Shown: positions 35,441 to 46,000 of the stretch, in pieces | How the letters are laid out: the number at the start of each line of letters is the position of its first letter | Numbering within the stretch: position 1 is the first letter of the stretch | Made by a program: the position numbers and the translations under genes | NCBI GenBank assembly: GCA_964528095.1 | Contig: CAZGSG010000001.1 | Span: 60,979 to 124,978, forward strand | Source of the DNA: CAZGSG01 sp964528095 | GTDB lineage: Bacteria; Bacteroidota; Bacteroidia; Chitinophagales; Chitinophagaceae | DNA length: 64,000 nucleotides | Direction: 5' to 3' | The notes under the pieces: model-generated | What the model saw: only the letters and a program-made list of their open reading frames with translations | What the model was told of the DNA's origin: nothing | Databases searched by the model: none

Positions 35441-36190
35441 ATGATACTATACATCAACCAGCGATCAGCAAATTGCTATGCCATTAGCTCCTCCCAACTC
35501 GACAACATGCGGTATACCTATATTACCGGTAGTAATAAACTAAAAAGCGTAACCGATTTTAATAATGATCCATTGACAAAACTGGGAGATTTTAAGACCA
35601 GTGTGACACATCCTCAAAATACAGCCAAGTCGGCATTACTACCGGCAAGCCCACAGGGTTCCTTCGACGTGATCACTGATTATTCTTATGATGTCAATGG
35701 AAACCTGAACCTGGATAATAACAAAGCTATTAGCAGTATTACTTATAATCACCTGAACCTGCCATCAGTGATCACCGTCACCGGTAAGGGCACGATCACT
35801 TATACCTATGACGCGGCGGGCAATAAACTAAAGAAGGTAACTGTAGACAATACAGTGAGTCCCGCTAAAGCCACCACCACCTTATACATTGGCGGAGCGG
35901 TGTATCAAAACGATACCTTGCAGTTTATCGGGCATGAGGAAGGGAGGATGCGGTTCCGCCCCTCCGATAATACGTTCCAGTTTGATTACATGCTTAAAGA
36001 TCACCTGGGCAATACGCGAATGATGTTGACAGAGGAACAGCAAAGCGACGCCTACCCCGCGGCCACGATGGAGCCTGCCACCATCACTAACGAAAGCGGT
36101 TATTACGGCAATCTGAACAACACGCAATCCCCCAAACCATCCTGGTTCAGCGACCCCTGTATGCCGGCAGTACCAAAGTGGCGCAGCTAA
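35441..36190 (+). pseudogene. Displaced RHS segment, 5' part (truncated at both ends)
   Basis: From about 35493 the sequence repeats the YD/RHS region of the intact gene beginning at 32713 (DNMRYTYI.GSN.LKS.TDFNN), with about nine in ten residues equal but many silent base changes. It has no signal peptide or N-terminal domain. A one-base deletion near 36158 (GACCCCTG against GACCCGCTG in the intact gene) breaks the frame and leads to a stop at 36190. The continuation is in another frame from 36163. It is typical of orphan RHS tips left downstream when a new tip replaces the old one. Confidence 0.8.
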
Positions 36191-37695
36191 AAAATACCGG
36201 TGGCACTCAGAAAATAGGTCCGCATATCGTGCTAAAGGTGATGGCAGGTGATAGCTACAATATACGCGTAGCCAGTGGCTGGAGTGACAGTTCGGCCACC
36301 AATAACCCTACCAATGTGTTGACGGACCTGTTAAGCCTGCTGAGTGGCGGGGTCGCCGGCGCAAGTGGTGGCAAAGTAACCCAGGGACAATTGCAGGCAG
36401 GCGGTAGCGGCTTGAATACAGGACTAACTAATTTTATGAGTAGCCAAACTACCAGTGGCACTAAACCCAAAGCGTATATCAGTTGGATATTGCTGGATGA
36501 GCAGTTTCAGGTGGCCAAAGATGCCAGTGGCAATATTATTGCCAGCGGCTACAGTGGTTTTGAGCAGGTGGGAACCAGCGGAGTGACCACGATCCATACT
36601 CCCACTGATTTAACAGTTGCAAAAAGTGGTTATTTATATATTTATACCAGTAATGAAGCCACAGATGTGGACGTGTTCTTTGATAATCTACAGGTGACAC
36701 ATATGAGAGGGCCGCTTGTAGAAGAGACACATTATTATCCATTTGGGTTGACGATGGCAGGGATAAGTTCTAAGGCATTAGCGTTTGGAGGTGCTGAGAA
36801 TAAATATAAATACAAATACAACTGTAAGGAAGAGCAAAGAAATGAGTTTAGCGATGGAAGCGGATTGGAATGGCTGGATTATGGGGCGAGGTCATATGAT
36901 AATCAAATAGGGCGATGGATGACCGTTGACCCGCTTACAGAAAAGATGAGAAGATGGAGTCCATACACTTATGCTTTTGATAATCCTTTGAGATTTATAG
37001 ATCCTGAAGGAATGGCTCCGATTGAACAAGGCAGTGAAAGGAAAACCGACGAAGAAACAAATCTTGAAAGCTTAATTAAGCAAGGTGAAAAATATGATGA
37101 GATGTCTGCAGCTTTTCAGGATAAACTGAAATGGTTTCAAATGAATATTCGATCAGACGCAAATAGCGATGATCAAGAAGAAGATCCCGAAAAGAAGAAG
37201 AAAAAGGACGCTCAAACTCAGAAAGTTCTGGATAATACTTCAGTTGCTTTTGGTGCTTTGGGGCTATCTATTGATTTGACTAAGGAAGGAGTAAATGGAG
37301 CGCAGGCAATAGCTAAACTGATCACCGGAAGCAAATACGAAATCATTGCAATTGGTAACTATACAATAGTTAAAGGTATAACCGTTGGAGCATTGGGTAA
37401 TATTCTTAATTTTGCTGGTGTCTTAGTGACAGGAGCAGATATGATGCAGAACGGTGTCACTTGGAAAAATAGTACTGACATGGTGATGGGGGGAGCTGCA
37501 TTTGTGCCAGGTGTTGGCTGGATCATAGGCGGATTATACTATTTATCCAATACTATAATTCAACATACAACCGGCAAAAGTATTGGCGAACACTTAGGGG
37601 ATGCAACTAACGGTACAATAAAAACATATAATAATGTGGTCAATTGGCTCGATAGGGTGGAATCTGCTTTAGGTCATTGGCGGCCTAGCTGGTAA
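36178..37695 (+). pseudogene. Displaced RHS segment, 3' part with a different, membrane-type toxin tip
   Basis: 505 codons continuing the RHS core after the frameshift (AQLKNTGGTQKIGPHIVLKV ... GARSYDNQIGRWMTVDPLTE ... YAFDNPLRFIDPEGM). From about residue 280 the tip is new. A charged linker with EEDPEKKKKKD is followed by glycine-rich hydrophobic segments (about 395-460; LNFAGVLVTGADMM, GGAAFVPGVGWIIGGLYYL) and a C-terminal amphipathic stretch. This is unlike EndoU and suggests a membrane-active toxin. The paired gene downstream encodes a three-helix membrane protein, the expected kind of immunity. Without an N-terminus it can only be expressed after recombination with the intact RHS gene. 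Confidence 0.72.
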
Positions 37696-37769
37696 TGAAG
37701 TATTGTTTTAGACTGATAACTCATAAATTTAAACTAATACTTTAAAGTCTCAATTTAAATCGTTGCACG

Positions 37770-38165
37770 ATGCTCATTTTTTTTGACTATTTATGCTTTT
37801 GGATTTATAAAGCTTATAAAAGAGGGGGCGACAGTAGCCCTGAATTTTTGGCAAGTTCTGTTATTTCATTTCTTCAAACCTCAAATATTTGCTCTGGAAT
37901 TATACTGTATAATGTACTAACAAAAGAGCAAGAGCCTAGTTTTTCAAAATTGATAGCAGTTGTTTTGTTTATTAGTTTAGTCATTCTAAACTACATTCGC
38001 TACATATGGATAACTAAATTTAGTATTGATGCAATTCACAATCGTTGGAATTTAGAATCTGATAAATACCGGACGAATAGCCGATTTTTACAAATAGCAT
38101 ATGTGATTTTGAGTACATCTGTATTCTTTGGCTTGATATTATATTTCGCCGTTAAGAAAATGTAG
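37770..38165 (+). CDS. Membrane immunity-type protein paired with the displaced RHS tip
   Basis: 131 residues with three probable membrane helices (about 28-48, 60-81 and 105-128) and a charged loop DAIHNRWNLESDKYRTNSRF. The N-terminus FFDYLCFWIYKAYKRG is echoed in the broken fragment at 38392 (IFDYIYYKFYRATLVG), so this is one family with at least two local members. Position 75 bases after a membrane-type toxin tip fits an inner-membrane immunity protein. No named family is claimed. Confidence 0.6.
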   Translation: MLIFFDYLCFWIYKAYKRGGDSSPEFLASSVISFLQTSNICSGIILYNVLTKEQEPSFSKLIAVVLFISLVILNYIRYIWITKFSIDAIHNRWNLESDKYRTNSRFLQIAYVILSTSVFFGLILYFAVKKM

Positions 38166-38310
38166 TAAATTAGATGTAAGCCCCTCCGCTTTTCTAGTCT
38201 AATTATACTGTGCTGGATTTGTCTTGGGAGTGTTATTCCGATAAGAATCAAAAGAAGATCTATCGTTGAGGGAAACCAGTAAAGACGCCGGGACCTGAGG
38301 CGGCCCGAAA

Positions 38311-38502
38311 ATGACGGACACAAAATTGCCTGTTTCCTGGAGTAATTTGAAAAGCTGTTTAGTCAAAACCAGTCGCAATAAGGTGTTCCATATGATTAAG
38401 ATTTTTGACTACATCTATTATAAGTTTTATCGAGCGACACTGGTTGGCTCATTGAAAGATATAGCTCCATTTACAGCGATGATTTATTTTAGTGTAGACT
38501 GA
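38311..38502 (+). pseudogene. Fused remnants: EndoU-like stub and truncated membrane immunity gene
   Basis: The frame begins with KLPVSWSNLKS, matching FPVSWSNSK of the EndoU tip; the DNA shares CCTGTTTCCTGGAGTAATT with 34750-34770. From 38392 it reads MIKIFDYIYYKFYRATLVG, homologous to the start of the immunity protein at 37770, but stops after 36 residues. It is thus a scrap of an older toxin-immunity pair, not a functional gene. Confidence 0.55.
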
Positions 38503-38643
38503 TGCTTTATATACTTTGCGTTAGGCTATAAAAATGCGCATTAATTGTATTACCACGCTTATGAACCAAATATTAAAAAATAGCTACTGGTGAGTTTCTA
38601 AATTCTCTTGTGTCGCCATTAATTTTACAAAGTGACTTTCACT

Positions 38644-39027
38644 TTATTCCGCCTGTTTTAATACATGTTTGAGATAACGTTGAAAATTTTCATAGCCATT
38701 GATGCTTGGATTTTCCAGATCAATCATCTGCCCAAGTCCAGTGTCAAAGATTTGCCAGTGATACTTCCTCGCTAAAATTACCAATTCAAAAAGTCCGTAT
38801 TCTCCATATAAGCTCAACATTTTATTAGTCACAGGCTCATTGTCTATGAAATAATCAATGGTAAAGTCCTTTCCTTTAATCTCACAGTGGTTGCCGCCTT
38901 TTACGATTTCAGCAAAGTGATTTTCAAAACCAGAGCAGAAGTCTGTTGGTTCTAATTGTGTTTCATCAACTTTTTCTGGTGATTCAATTTTTTGCCTGGA
39001 ATTAAATAAAACTATGTCCCAACTCAT
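38644..39027 (-). CDS. Small acidic hypothetical protein, possible immunity
   Basis: 127 residues, no signal peptide. It opens MSWDIVLFNSRQKIESPEKV and has LEPTDFCSGFENHF, DYFIDNEPVTNKMLSLYGEYG and IFDTGLGQMIDLENPS. The protein is acidic with a single compact domain. I recall similar short proteins beside toxin loci in Bacteroidota, but no named family can be given. It reads against the RHS locus. A role as an immunity protein is suggested only by its position among displaced toxin-immunity pieces. Confidence 0.65.
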   Translation of the reverse strand: MSWDIVLFNSRQKIESPEKVDETQLEPTDFCSGFENHFAEIVKGGNHCEIKGKDFTIDYFIDNEPVTNKMLSLYGEYGLFELVILARKYHWQIFDTGLGQMIDLENPSINGYENFQRYLKHVLKQAE

Positions 39028-39190
39028 GTTTGTCTTTTGATATTTTAAAACTCGTTTTTATTCAGTAAGTTAAAAGTTAGCACTCTCCTCAAAAGTTCAA
39101 GGTAACTTATAAATATATACTGCCTGGATAATCAAAAAGGGTCAAATTGGCTTCACATACTGTTATGACGCATTTGAATTTAAAGGTAAA

Positions 39191-39340
39191 TTATAAATCT
39201 ATATATAAATTAAAATCGGTATCTACTTGCCACCATATTTTCTTAGCTTCGGCGCTTAAAGCAAAATTCAAATAATCATTCTTTGATTCAGAATAAATAA
39301 GCGAGATATTATTATATATGAGTGATAAAAGTTTCAGTTT
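39191..39340 (-). pseudogene. 3' remnant of an unidentified gene
   Basis: The minus strand has about 45-50 open codons ending in TAA at 39191: ISLIYSESKNDYLNFALSAE, AKKIWWQVDTDFNLYIDL. Composition is protein-like, but no start codon fits. The reading is cut upstream exactly where the 31-base scar repeat (39344-39374) begins. It looks like a gene tail left by a deletion or insertion. Confidence 0.4.
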
Positions 39341-39343
39341 ACA

Positions 39344-39374
39344 CCATTTCCTCTCAAAACGGACATTGGTAGCC
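39344..39374. repeat. 31-base dispersed repeat, copy 2
   Basis: Differs from 21811-21841 by a single base. It lies at the broken end of the gene remnant at 39191-39340, which supports a scar origin. The rest of the gene-free interval 39375-39763 shows nothing else. Confidence 0.6.
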
Positions 39375-39763
39375 TAGACAGGATTATTTTATTTTCTGAA
39401 AACCAATCCATTACCAAAAAAAGGTAAAACATTCAGGAATTGTCACAATTTACTTACGCAAAGACACTTCAATAATACAATTTTTTAAACTCAACTTTCC
39501 AGTTTTTTTTTCTCAGTAAAAAAGACTTCAACTTTTTTGCAGAGTATTTTATTGATTAGAGAATAAGTTGGTGATACATCCCGTTGTCAGGGATTCTTTT
39601 GCTGCAGGCTGCATAAAAAAACAGGACGTGAGTATGGGGCGGGTCTCTCGCAATATTATCTTACTGCAAATCCTAAACCTAATAATGAAGTCTTACGGAT
39701 TATTTCAAGTACCCATTTGTACCTGATTTGTTTGGCCGTTATCTTCGCCAGAAAAACAACCCC

Positions 39764-40189
39764 ATGATAAGAATCTTTGGCCTTATATTGATGATCATTT
39801 ATTCTTGTGATTCTTTTGGACAGACAACGAATGATGCCGAAGTAGAAGTAAAATTATTTTTGCCCACTCATTTAAAAAATGAAATAACCGCTACAGATAA
39901 ACTGGTGGTTTATTTCACCACGTTCCCGGATGATACGATACGGAAGTACCCCAAAAAAATAGTTGCGAAAAAGGTAGAACAAAATGTATATACCTTCCCA
40001 TTACCCACTACCAAATTATGGCATATCGGTTTTAGCATCGGGCCTTATAGTGCCGCCATGCTCTGTATAAACAATCGTGATGGCAATGCCAGCGAAAATT
40101 ATACTTTCAATATTTTGTTGAAGAAAGAAAAAGTTGATTTTGCCAATATGCAGTTCCTGCCTCCTTGCGTAAGAGGGGATGATGAATGA
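39764..40189 (+). CDS. Small exported hypothetical protein
   Basis: 141 residues from the ATG at 39764, chosen because it gives a signal peptide (IFGLILMIIYSCDSFGQ); an upstream in-frame start is possible. The cysteine in YSCDS might be a lipid-attachment site. The mature part is a single beta-rich domain (VEVKLFLPTHLKNEI; VVYFTTFPDDTIRKYPKK; LLKKEKVDFANMQFLPPC). It ends with GDDE, 11 bases inside the next frame, so the two are coupled. Function unknown. Confidence 0.6.
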   Translation: MIRIFGLILMIIYSCDSFGQTTNDAEVEVKLFLPTHLKNEITATDKLVVYFTTFPDDTIRKYPKKIVAKKVEQNVYTFPLPTTKLWHIGFSIGPYSAAMLCINNRDGNASENYTFNILLKKEKVDFANMQFLPPCVRGDDE

Positions 40190-40975
40190 TATAACAGTAA
40201 TAAAAGAAACATGCAGTATGCATACTATTTCTTTGTCCGAACTTTTTGAAGGTAACAGAAAGGACGAAATATTTTTGCTGGGAAAAATGAAAATACCCGC
40301 AGAGAGAAATTATTATACCGCCAGTTTTAAATTATTAAACCAGGGAGACGACGTTTATTATACCTGCGTGCAGCATGACTATGAAAAAGCAAAACAATGT
40401 TTTTACAAAGCGGCAATTGCTGAAACTTACCGGTATGAAAACGAGCAGGGCGACCTGTTTGGGGTGATGGACTCCTTTATTTATCCCTTGCTTAGCGATA
40501 ATCATGCTCTAATTGAGAGATACATGCGTTATCATCAGTCTCCACATGGAGATGCATTCAATCTGCATTTTGGGAAAGCAATTCAATCATTTTGGTTTGG
40601 TGATACTGCATCACTGGCTGTTCATATTGAAGGACTCAAAAAAAGTGGAGTAAAAAAGGTGTATTTAAGCCTCATGCCGCCGCAGTGGAAATTTTTGAAG
40701 GATTCTTAGCTAATGATAAGCAGGCTATTGAAAATGGATTGCTGCATTACCTCCAGCAACATTCAAAGCAATCTCATTCGGCTGTCATTAATAAGTATAT
40801 AAACCTGGAAGCAACAGGGCTGGCAAAATTAGCAGGGCATAAATGTATGCAAGTAGAAGTGGATACCCCATTAATACCGCCTGGTTTGCTTCCGGTTTTT
40901 GAACTCCCGGTTTATGAGAACTATGATTTTAGGACGCTAATCCATTCAAGCCTAAGCAATCCTCGAACCACTTAG
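40179..40975 (+). pseudogene. Imm49-like immunity gene broken by a frameshift
   Basis: The first frame (40179-40709, 176 codons) has YEKAKQCFYKAAIAETYRYE, DLFGVMDSFIYPLLSDNHAL and FNLHFGKAIQSFWFGD, the helical pattern of Imm49-type proteins. After GLKKSGVKK it turns into nonsense and stops. The next frame takes over near 40660 (VFKPHAAAVEIFEGFLANDK ... HSAVINKYINLEATGLAKLA ... ENYDF) and ends at 40975. The shift lies in or near the A-run at 40651-40658, so a one-base slip is the likely cause. Imm49 is tentative. With the frame restored the protein would be about 260 residues. Confidence 0.6.
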
Positions 40976-41058
40976 TTTATTAATAACCAACCCATTAATT
41001 AAAATTGAAGGAAAGTGGGAAAATGTAACACATTCAAAATGGAGCACTTGCAACAATG

Positions 41059-41130
41059 TAGTCTCGACAGGAATCGAACCTGTATCAAAAGTTTAGGAAA
41101 CTTCTATTCTATCCATTGAACTACGAGACC
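41059..41130 (-). tRNA. tRNA-Arg (anticodon CCU)
   Basis: On the minus strand a full cloverleaf folds. Acceptor GGTCTCG pairs with CGAGACT (one G-U at the first pair). D-stem GTTC/GAAT, anticodon stem GAAGT/ACTTT with loop TTCCTAA (anticodon CCT) and T-arm ACAGG-TTCGATT-CCTGT follow. The discriminator base is A and CCA is not encoded. Length is 72 bases. It separates the toxin region from the pectin locus and is a plausible attachment site. Confidence 0.93.
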
Positions 41131-41233
41131 AACTGCCCTAAAAGCAGGGCTGCAAATATAACCCACCTGTACTAAATCCCGTGTTTTGAGCAAGATTATA
41201 TTCCCATCCCTGGGCTGACAGAAAGCGAAATAA

Positions 41234-42289
41234 TTAGTTTAGTTCCTTAGAAACCACAAGCTTATTCCTCGTCGAATCCCGTATGATCACCTGTGGCGCC
41301 AGCATTTTCGTCTCAAAATCCTTCACCGGTCTTTTACTTTCGATCAATTGCAATAAAAGAGTAGTAGCGATTTCACCCATCTCAAACGCCGGTTGTTTGA
41401 TGATCGATAACGCGGGATCCACCAACTCGGTCAGATCGGAATTGGAAAAACCGATCAATCCCATTTCCGCGGGCACCGGGATTTTTTTAGATTTCAATAC
41501 CCGCAGACAACCCGTGGTCACCTTATCGGATAACGAAAGGATCGCGTCAGGCGGGGTCTTATTCCCCAGCAATTCACTCACTACCTGTTCTACCTCTGCA
41601 AGTACCAGCCCCCCATGCGGACAGTATTTAATAAAATGTTCTTTTGGAGGAATGCCATGATCGGCCAGGGCCGCCCGGTATCCCGCCAGCCGGTCCTTCG
41701 AAATGCTCAGGATCTCACTATTGGCCACAGCGGCGATCTGCCGGTAACCGGCCTGTATAAGATGCACGGTAGCATCATAAGCGCCCCGGTAATTATCCAC
41801 CACCACCTTATGTGTATTGATCTCATCTACGATACGATCAAAAAATACGATCGGCATACCGCGATCATGCAGTTCCCGTAAGATGGTAAAATCCTTGGTT
41901 TCAGAAGACACGCTCACGATCAACCCATCGATAGAGCGGCTCGTGAGATAATTGAGATTGATGATCTCCCGTGCATAGGATTCCCGGGTTTGGGAAATGA
42001 TCACATTATATTCATTGGTATAAGCCACCGATTCCACACCATCGATGGTCTGGGAAAAAAAGCTATTGGCGATCTCTGATACGATGATCCCGATAGAGCG
42101 GGTCCTCCTTTCTTTTAATCCAAGGGCGATGGGATTGGGATGATAATTGATGCGGGCGGCATAATCGAGTACCAGCTTCTTGGTTTCGGGACTGATCTCG
42201 TAGCTATCCCGCAGGGCCCGGCTCACGGTAGATGTGGAAAGACCGAGGGCTTTGGCAATATCTTTTATAGTGACGGCTTCAAATCGCAT
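41234..42289 (-). CDS. LacI family regulator, probable regulator of the pectin locus
   Basis: 351 residues. The N-terminal helix-turn-helix is VTIKDIAKALGLSTSTVSRAL (residues 6-25) and the hinge helix includes NPIALGLKERRT. A periplasmic-binding-protein-like effector domain follows (SIGIIVSEIANSFFSQTIDG; PIVFFDRIVDEINTHKVVVDN; GLIGFSNSDLTELVDPALS). It is divergent from susC across 750 bases. Repeated sites AACGATTGCGTAAA upstream of three transcription units of the locus look like its operators. The CG step and flanking arms fit LacI-type operators. It would repress pectin and deoxysugar genes until a sugar breakdown product binds. Confidence 0.9.
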   Translation of the reverse strand: MRFEAVTIKDIAKALGLSTSTVSRALRDSYEISPETKKLVLDYAARINYHPNPIALGLKERRTRSIGIIVSEIANSFFSQTIDGVESVAYTNEYNVIISQTRESYAREIINLNYLTSRSIDGLIVSVSSETKDFTILRELHDRGMPIVFFDRIVDEINTHKVVVDNYRGAYDATVHLIQAGYRQIAAVANSEILSISKDRLAGYRAALADHGIPPKEHFIKYCPHGGLVLAEVEQVVSELLGNKTPPDAILSLSDKVTTGCLRVLKSKKIPVPAEMGLIGFSNSDLTELVDPALSIIKQPAFEMGEIATTLLLQLIESKRPVKDFETKMLAPQVIIRDSTRNKLVVSKELN

Positions 42290-43038
42290 AGCTTTTGTTA
42301 AGGATAAATGAGATCGGGTGATGAGGCTAAAGTAACGATTTTTAGCGGGCAGAAAAGGTTAAAGATCGGGCAGTAGCTATGCGGCATTTTAATAACAGCC
42401 ATAAGATAAAATGGCCACCTGCTTTTGTTGCCGCCCTTTTTCTAATGACTTTTCTTTCGGGTTAATCCGGTGATTATTCAAAATTGAGCTGGTAGTTAAA
42501 AAGCGTTCACCTGTTTATCCATTACCATCAATCAAAACACAAATTGAATCTTTAAAAGATGAATAGCAAACACTGGTTCTACAATCGGTTACATCAGGGT
42601 CTTTCATACCTGTAAAAAACCGGGATCAGGACAGAACAGGATGTGTAACAAATTGTATTACAGGCTCGTGGGATCGATACCGGGAACGATTGCGTAAAAA
42701 AAGAGGGCGATTCCCTTCGGTAGCAGGGAACTTATATGTAGACTTGTTCCTGCTAGCAGGGTCCTGCCTTAGATCCTGCCGGCAAATTGCCTTCAAAGAA
42801 AATTGCTTGCCGGAAATGAACTGTTTATCTGCTCATCTGCTATTGGTTGCTACCTGTCGATCGGTCGGCCAGGATATAGTAACCCAGCTCCATCCCGTTT
42901 TTCCCCAATCAATTTCTTTTGTACAGGTGATAACAGCCTGATGGTTTTCCATTGCGGCTGATCATTCCGCCGGGTCAAATGGCCTCGCGGAGATTTTATA
43001 ACTGTAACTAAGCTTTCATTAAAAGAAAAGAGCTGTTT
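42290..43038. other. Regulatory interval between lacI-type gene and susC
   Basis: About 750 bases with no secure gene. It carries a LacI-type site at 42685-42698, so the susC leader is some 340 bases long if transcription starts near the site. A plus-strand frame at 42690-42941 runs through the operator and is not believed to be coding. Confidence 0.45.
42685..42698 (+). promoter_or_regulatory. Candidate LacI operator upstream of susC
   Basis: AACGATTGCGTAAA preceded by TACCGGG. The same 14-mer occurs at 61420-61433 and 63781-63794 (there with TACCGGT). Spacing ACG-ATTG-CGT gives a short dyad. It lies 340 bases before susC and about 400 before the lacI-type gene. Confidence 0.6.
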
Positions 43039-46000
43039 ATGAAAAGTATTTTATCAAAAGCAGGGCTGGTGTTCCTGTTTCTAATCACACTCTCGCTTTC
43101 CGTTACCCAATTGTATGCGCAGGGTAAGGAAGTAAGCGGTGTGGTCACCTCATCGGAAAACAAACAACCCCTGGCCGATGTGACAGTGACTGTAAAAGGA
43201 ACCAAAACCAATACACGTACCGATGCCGCGGGCCGCTACAGGATCACTGTTACAGGCGATGCCGCCGTATTGGTGTTTAGTTATACCGGCTTTCTCGCAA
43301 GTGAGGCGGTTACCGGTGCTCGTACTTCCATCGACATCGAATTATTGCAACAGGTAAAAGACCTGGATGATGTGGTGGTGGTGGGTTATTCTACGGTTCG
43401 CCGTCGTGACCTTACCGGTGCTGTATCATCACTGCCGGCCAAACAATTAAGAGATAACCCGCTCAGCAATGTGGCCGAAGCCATTCAGGGTCGTCTTGCC
43501 GGCGTACAGGCCATTGCCTCCGAAGGCGGACCCGGTGCGGATGTCATCATTCGCGTAAGGGGCGGCGGTTCTATCACCCAGGATAATTCTCCTTTATATA
43601 TTGTAGATGGTGTTCAGGTAGAAAACGCCCTTTCTGTTTTATCTCCTCAGGATATCGCGTCTATCGATGTATTGAAAGATGCGTCAACTACAGCTATCTA
43701 TGGCGCGAGAGCGGCGAATGGTGTATTTATTATTACCACCAAGACCGGTCGTCCTGGCAAGACCAATGTAAGCTACAACGGTAGTTTTGGTTTTCGCCAG
43801 TTACCTCAAACAATGGATGTGCTGAGCCCTTATGATTTTGTAGTATGGCAGTACGAACGTAGTCGCGGCAATACCGCGGATAGCACCAGCTTTGTACAAT
43901 CATATGGTACTACCTGGGATACATTGAATGTATATAAAAATTTTAGCCCCATTAACTGGCAGGAAGAAGTATTTGGCAACAATGCCAAATACCAGAATCA
44001 TAATGTGTCTGTGAGCGGTGGCAACCAGAGTACTACATTCAACCTGAGCGTAACAGCCAATCGGGAAGATGGACAATTGATTGAATCAGGTTTTGATCGC
44101 AATCTCGTCAACTTCAAACTCGATCATAAGATCAATGATAAATTTAAAATAGGATTTACTACCCGCTATCTTGATCAGAAGATCCGTGGCGCCGGTACTA
44201 CCAACAGTGGTACAAGAGCAACTAACCGCCTGCGGCATACGATCAATTACCGCCCCTTTGAGTTACCTACTCCTACAGGTGGTATCGATGATTTTGATGA
44301 AGCTTATTTTCTTGCTTCAAGTGGTGCTACCAATCCGGTATTACTTACAAAAGCGGAGTACAGGAGACAGGCTACCAGGGCCAGCTATTTCACCGGTTAT
44401 GTGAATTATAATATTATTAAAAACCTGGTATTCCGTTCCACATTTGGTTATGATAATACCTTTGTAAGAACCGATTTGTTCTATAGCAAGATCACGCCTA
44501 CGGCCCGCAACTTCGCCTCATTGCCGACTGCTTCTATAGGCGAACAGAATAATTACCAGATCACTAATTCCAATACATTACAGTATACGCTCAACAATTT
44601 TAACCAGCACCATGATATCAGCGTACTGGTAGGACAGGAAGTGGTTGATTTCCGTTCAAAACAAAATGCGATAGAAACCCGTTATTTCCCTGCTGATATC
44701 AGCCCGCAAAAAGCGCTGGCTAATATGGGTCTTGGTTCAGCGCCAAGTGGTTCCTCGCAGCCATTGCCTACATCATTTGAGCAACCTGCGGCCCGGATCT
44801 TCTCTTTGTTTGGACGTGTAACCTATGCGTATGATGATAAATACCTGGCGAGTTTCAATTTGCGCTCCGACCGTTCTTCAAAGTTTAGTCCTATAAATGG
44901 TAGCCTGGTATTTCCTTCAGGGTCTGTAGCCTGGAGATTCAGCAAAGAAAAATTCATGAACAATATCAGCTGGATCAATGACGCGAAGGTTCGTTTTGGT
45001 TTCGGAGCCGTGGGTAATAACCGGATCGATAATTTATTATACCTGCAGTTATATGGTGTAACAGGACAGTACGCGTTGAACCATTCGATCCTGCCAGGTT
45101 TTGCACCCATCGCTTTGGCCAATCCTAACCTGAAATGGGAAAAGAATACAACGCAGAATCTTGGACTTGATCTTTCTTTATTCAATAATAAAGTGCAGTT
45201 CACGGTTGATGTTTATAAGAACACAGCAAAAGATCTCTTGCTTTCAGTACAAATACCATCAACAACAGGGTATCCTAATCAGATCCAGAATATCGGCTCT
45301 GCTTCCAACCGTGGTGTTGAGTTCCAGGTTAGCGCTACTCCTGTACAGAAAGGAGATTTTAGCTGGAACAGTAATTTTAATATATCCTTTAACCGTAATA
45401 GGGTGGAAAACCTGGGTGGTGTAGACCAGATCACCCGTAACTCGGGCTGGCAGGGCTCTGATGGTGTGGATGATTACCTCGTGAAAGTAGGGCAGCCTGC
45501 GGGTCTCATGTATGGTTTTGTGACCGATGGGTTTTATGGCGTAAGTGATTTTGATTATAATACTACCACACAGGCCTATACACTTAAAACCGGTATCGCC
45601 GCCAATGGGGTATATGGTGTACCGCAACCCGGCATGTTGAAATGGAAAGACTTGAATGGTGATGGTGTGATCACTGCCGATGGCGACAGACAGGTGATTG
45701 GTAATGCCAATCCTGATTTCACCGGTGGCTGGTACAACAATTTTACCTACAAGAATTTTGAACTAAGCCTGTTCGTAAACTTTGTATATGGCAATGATAT
45801 CTACAATGCCAACAAACTGGAATGGACCGATGGATCATTCCCCAACCTGAACATGCTGAACATCATGAAAGACCGTTGGACCAATATCGATGCCCAGGGA
45901 AATATTGTAAGAGACCCTGCTGCATTGGCTAAATTGAATGAGAATGCGAAGATCTGGTCACCGGTAAGAGTACAACGCTGGTGGTTGCATTCATGGGCGA

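Noticed and set aside
42690..42941. Plus-strand 83-codon frame upstream of susC
   Set aside because: It begins within the LacI operator and lies in the leader; no domain or ribosome site.
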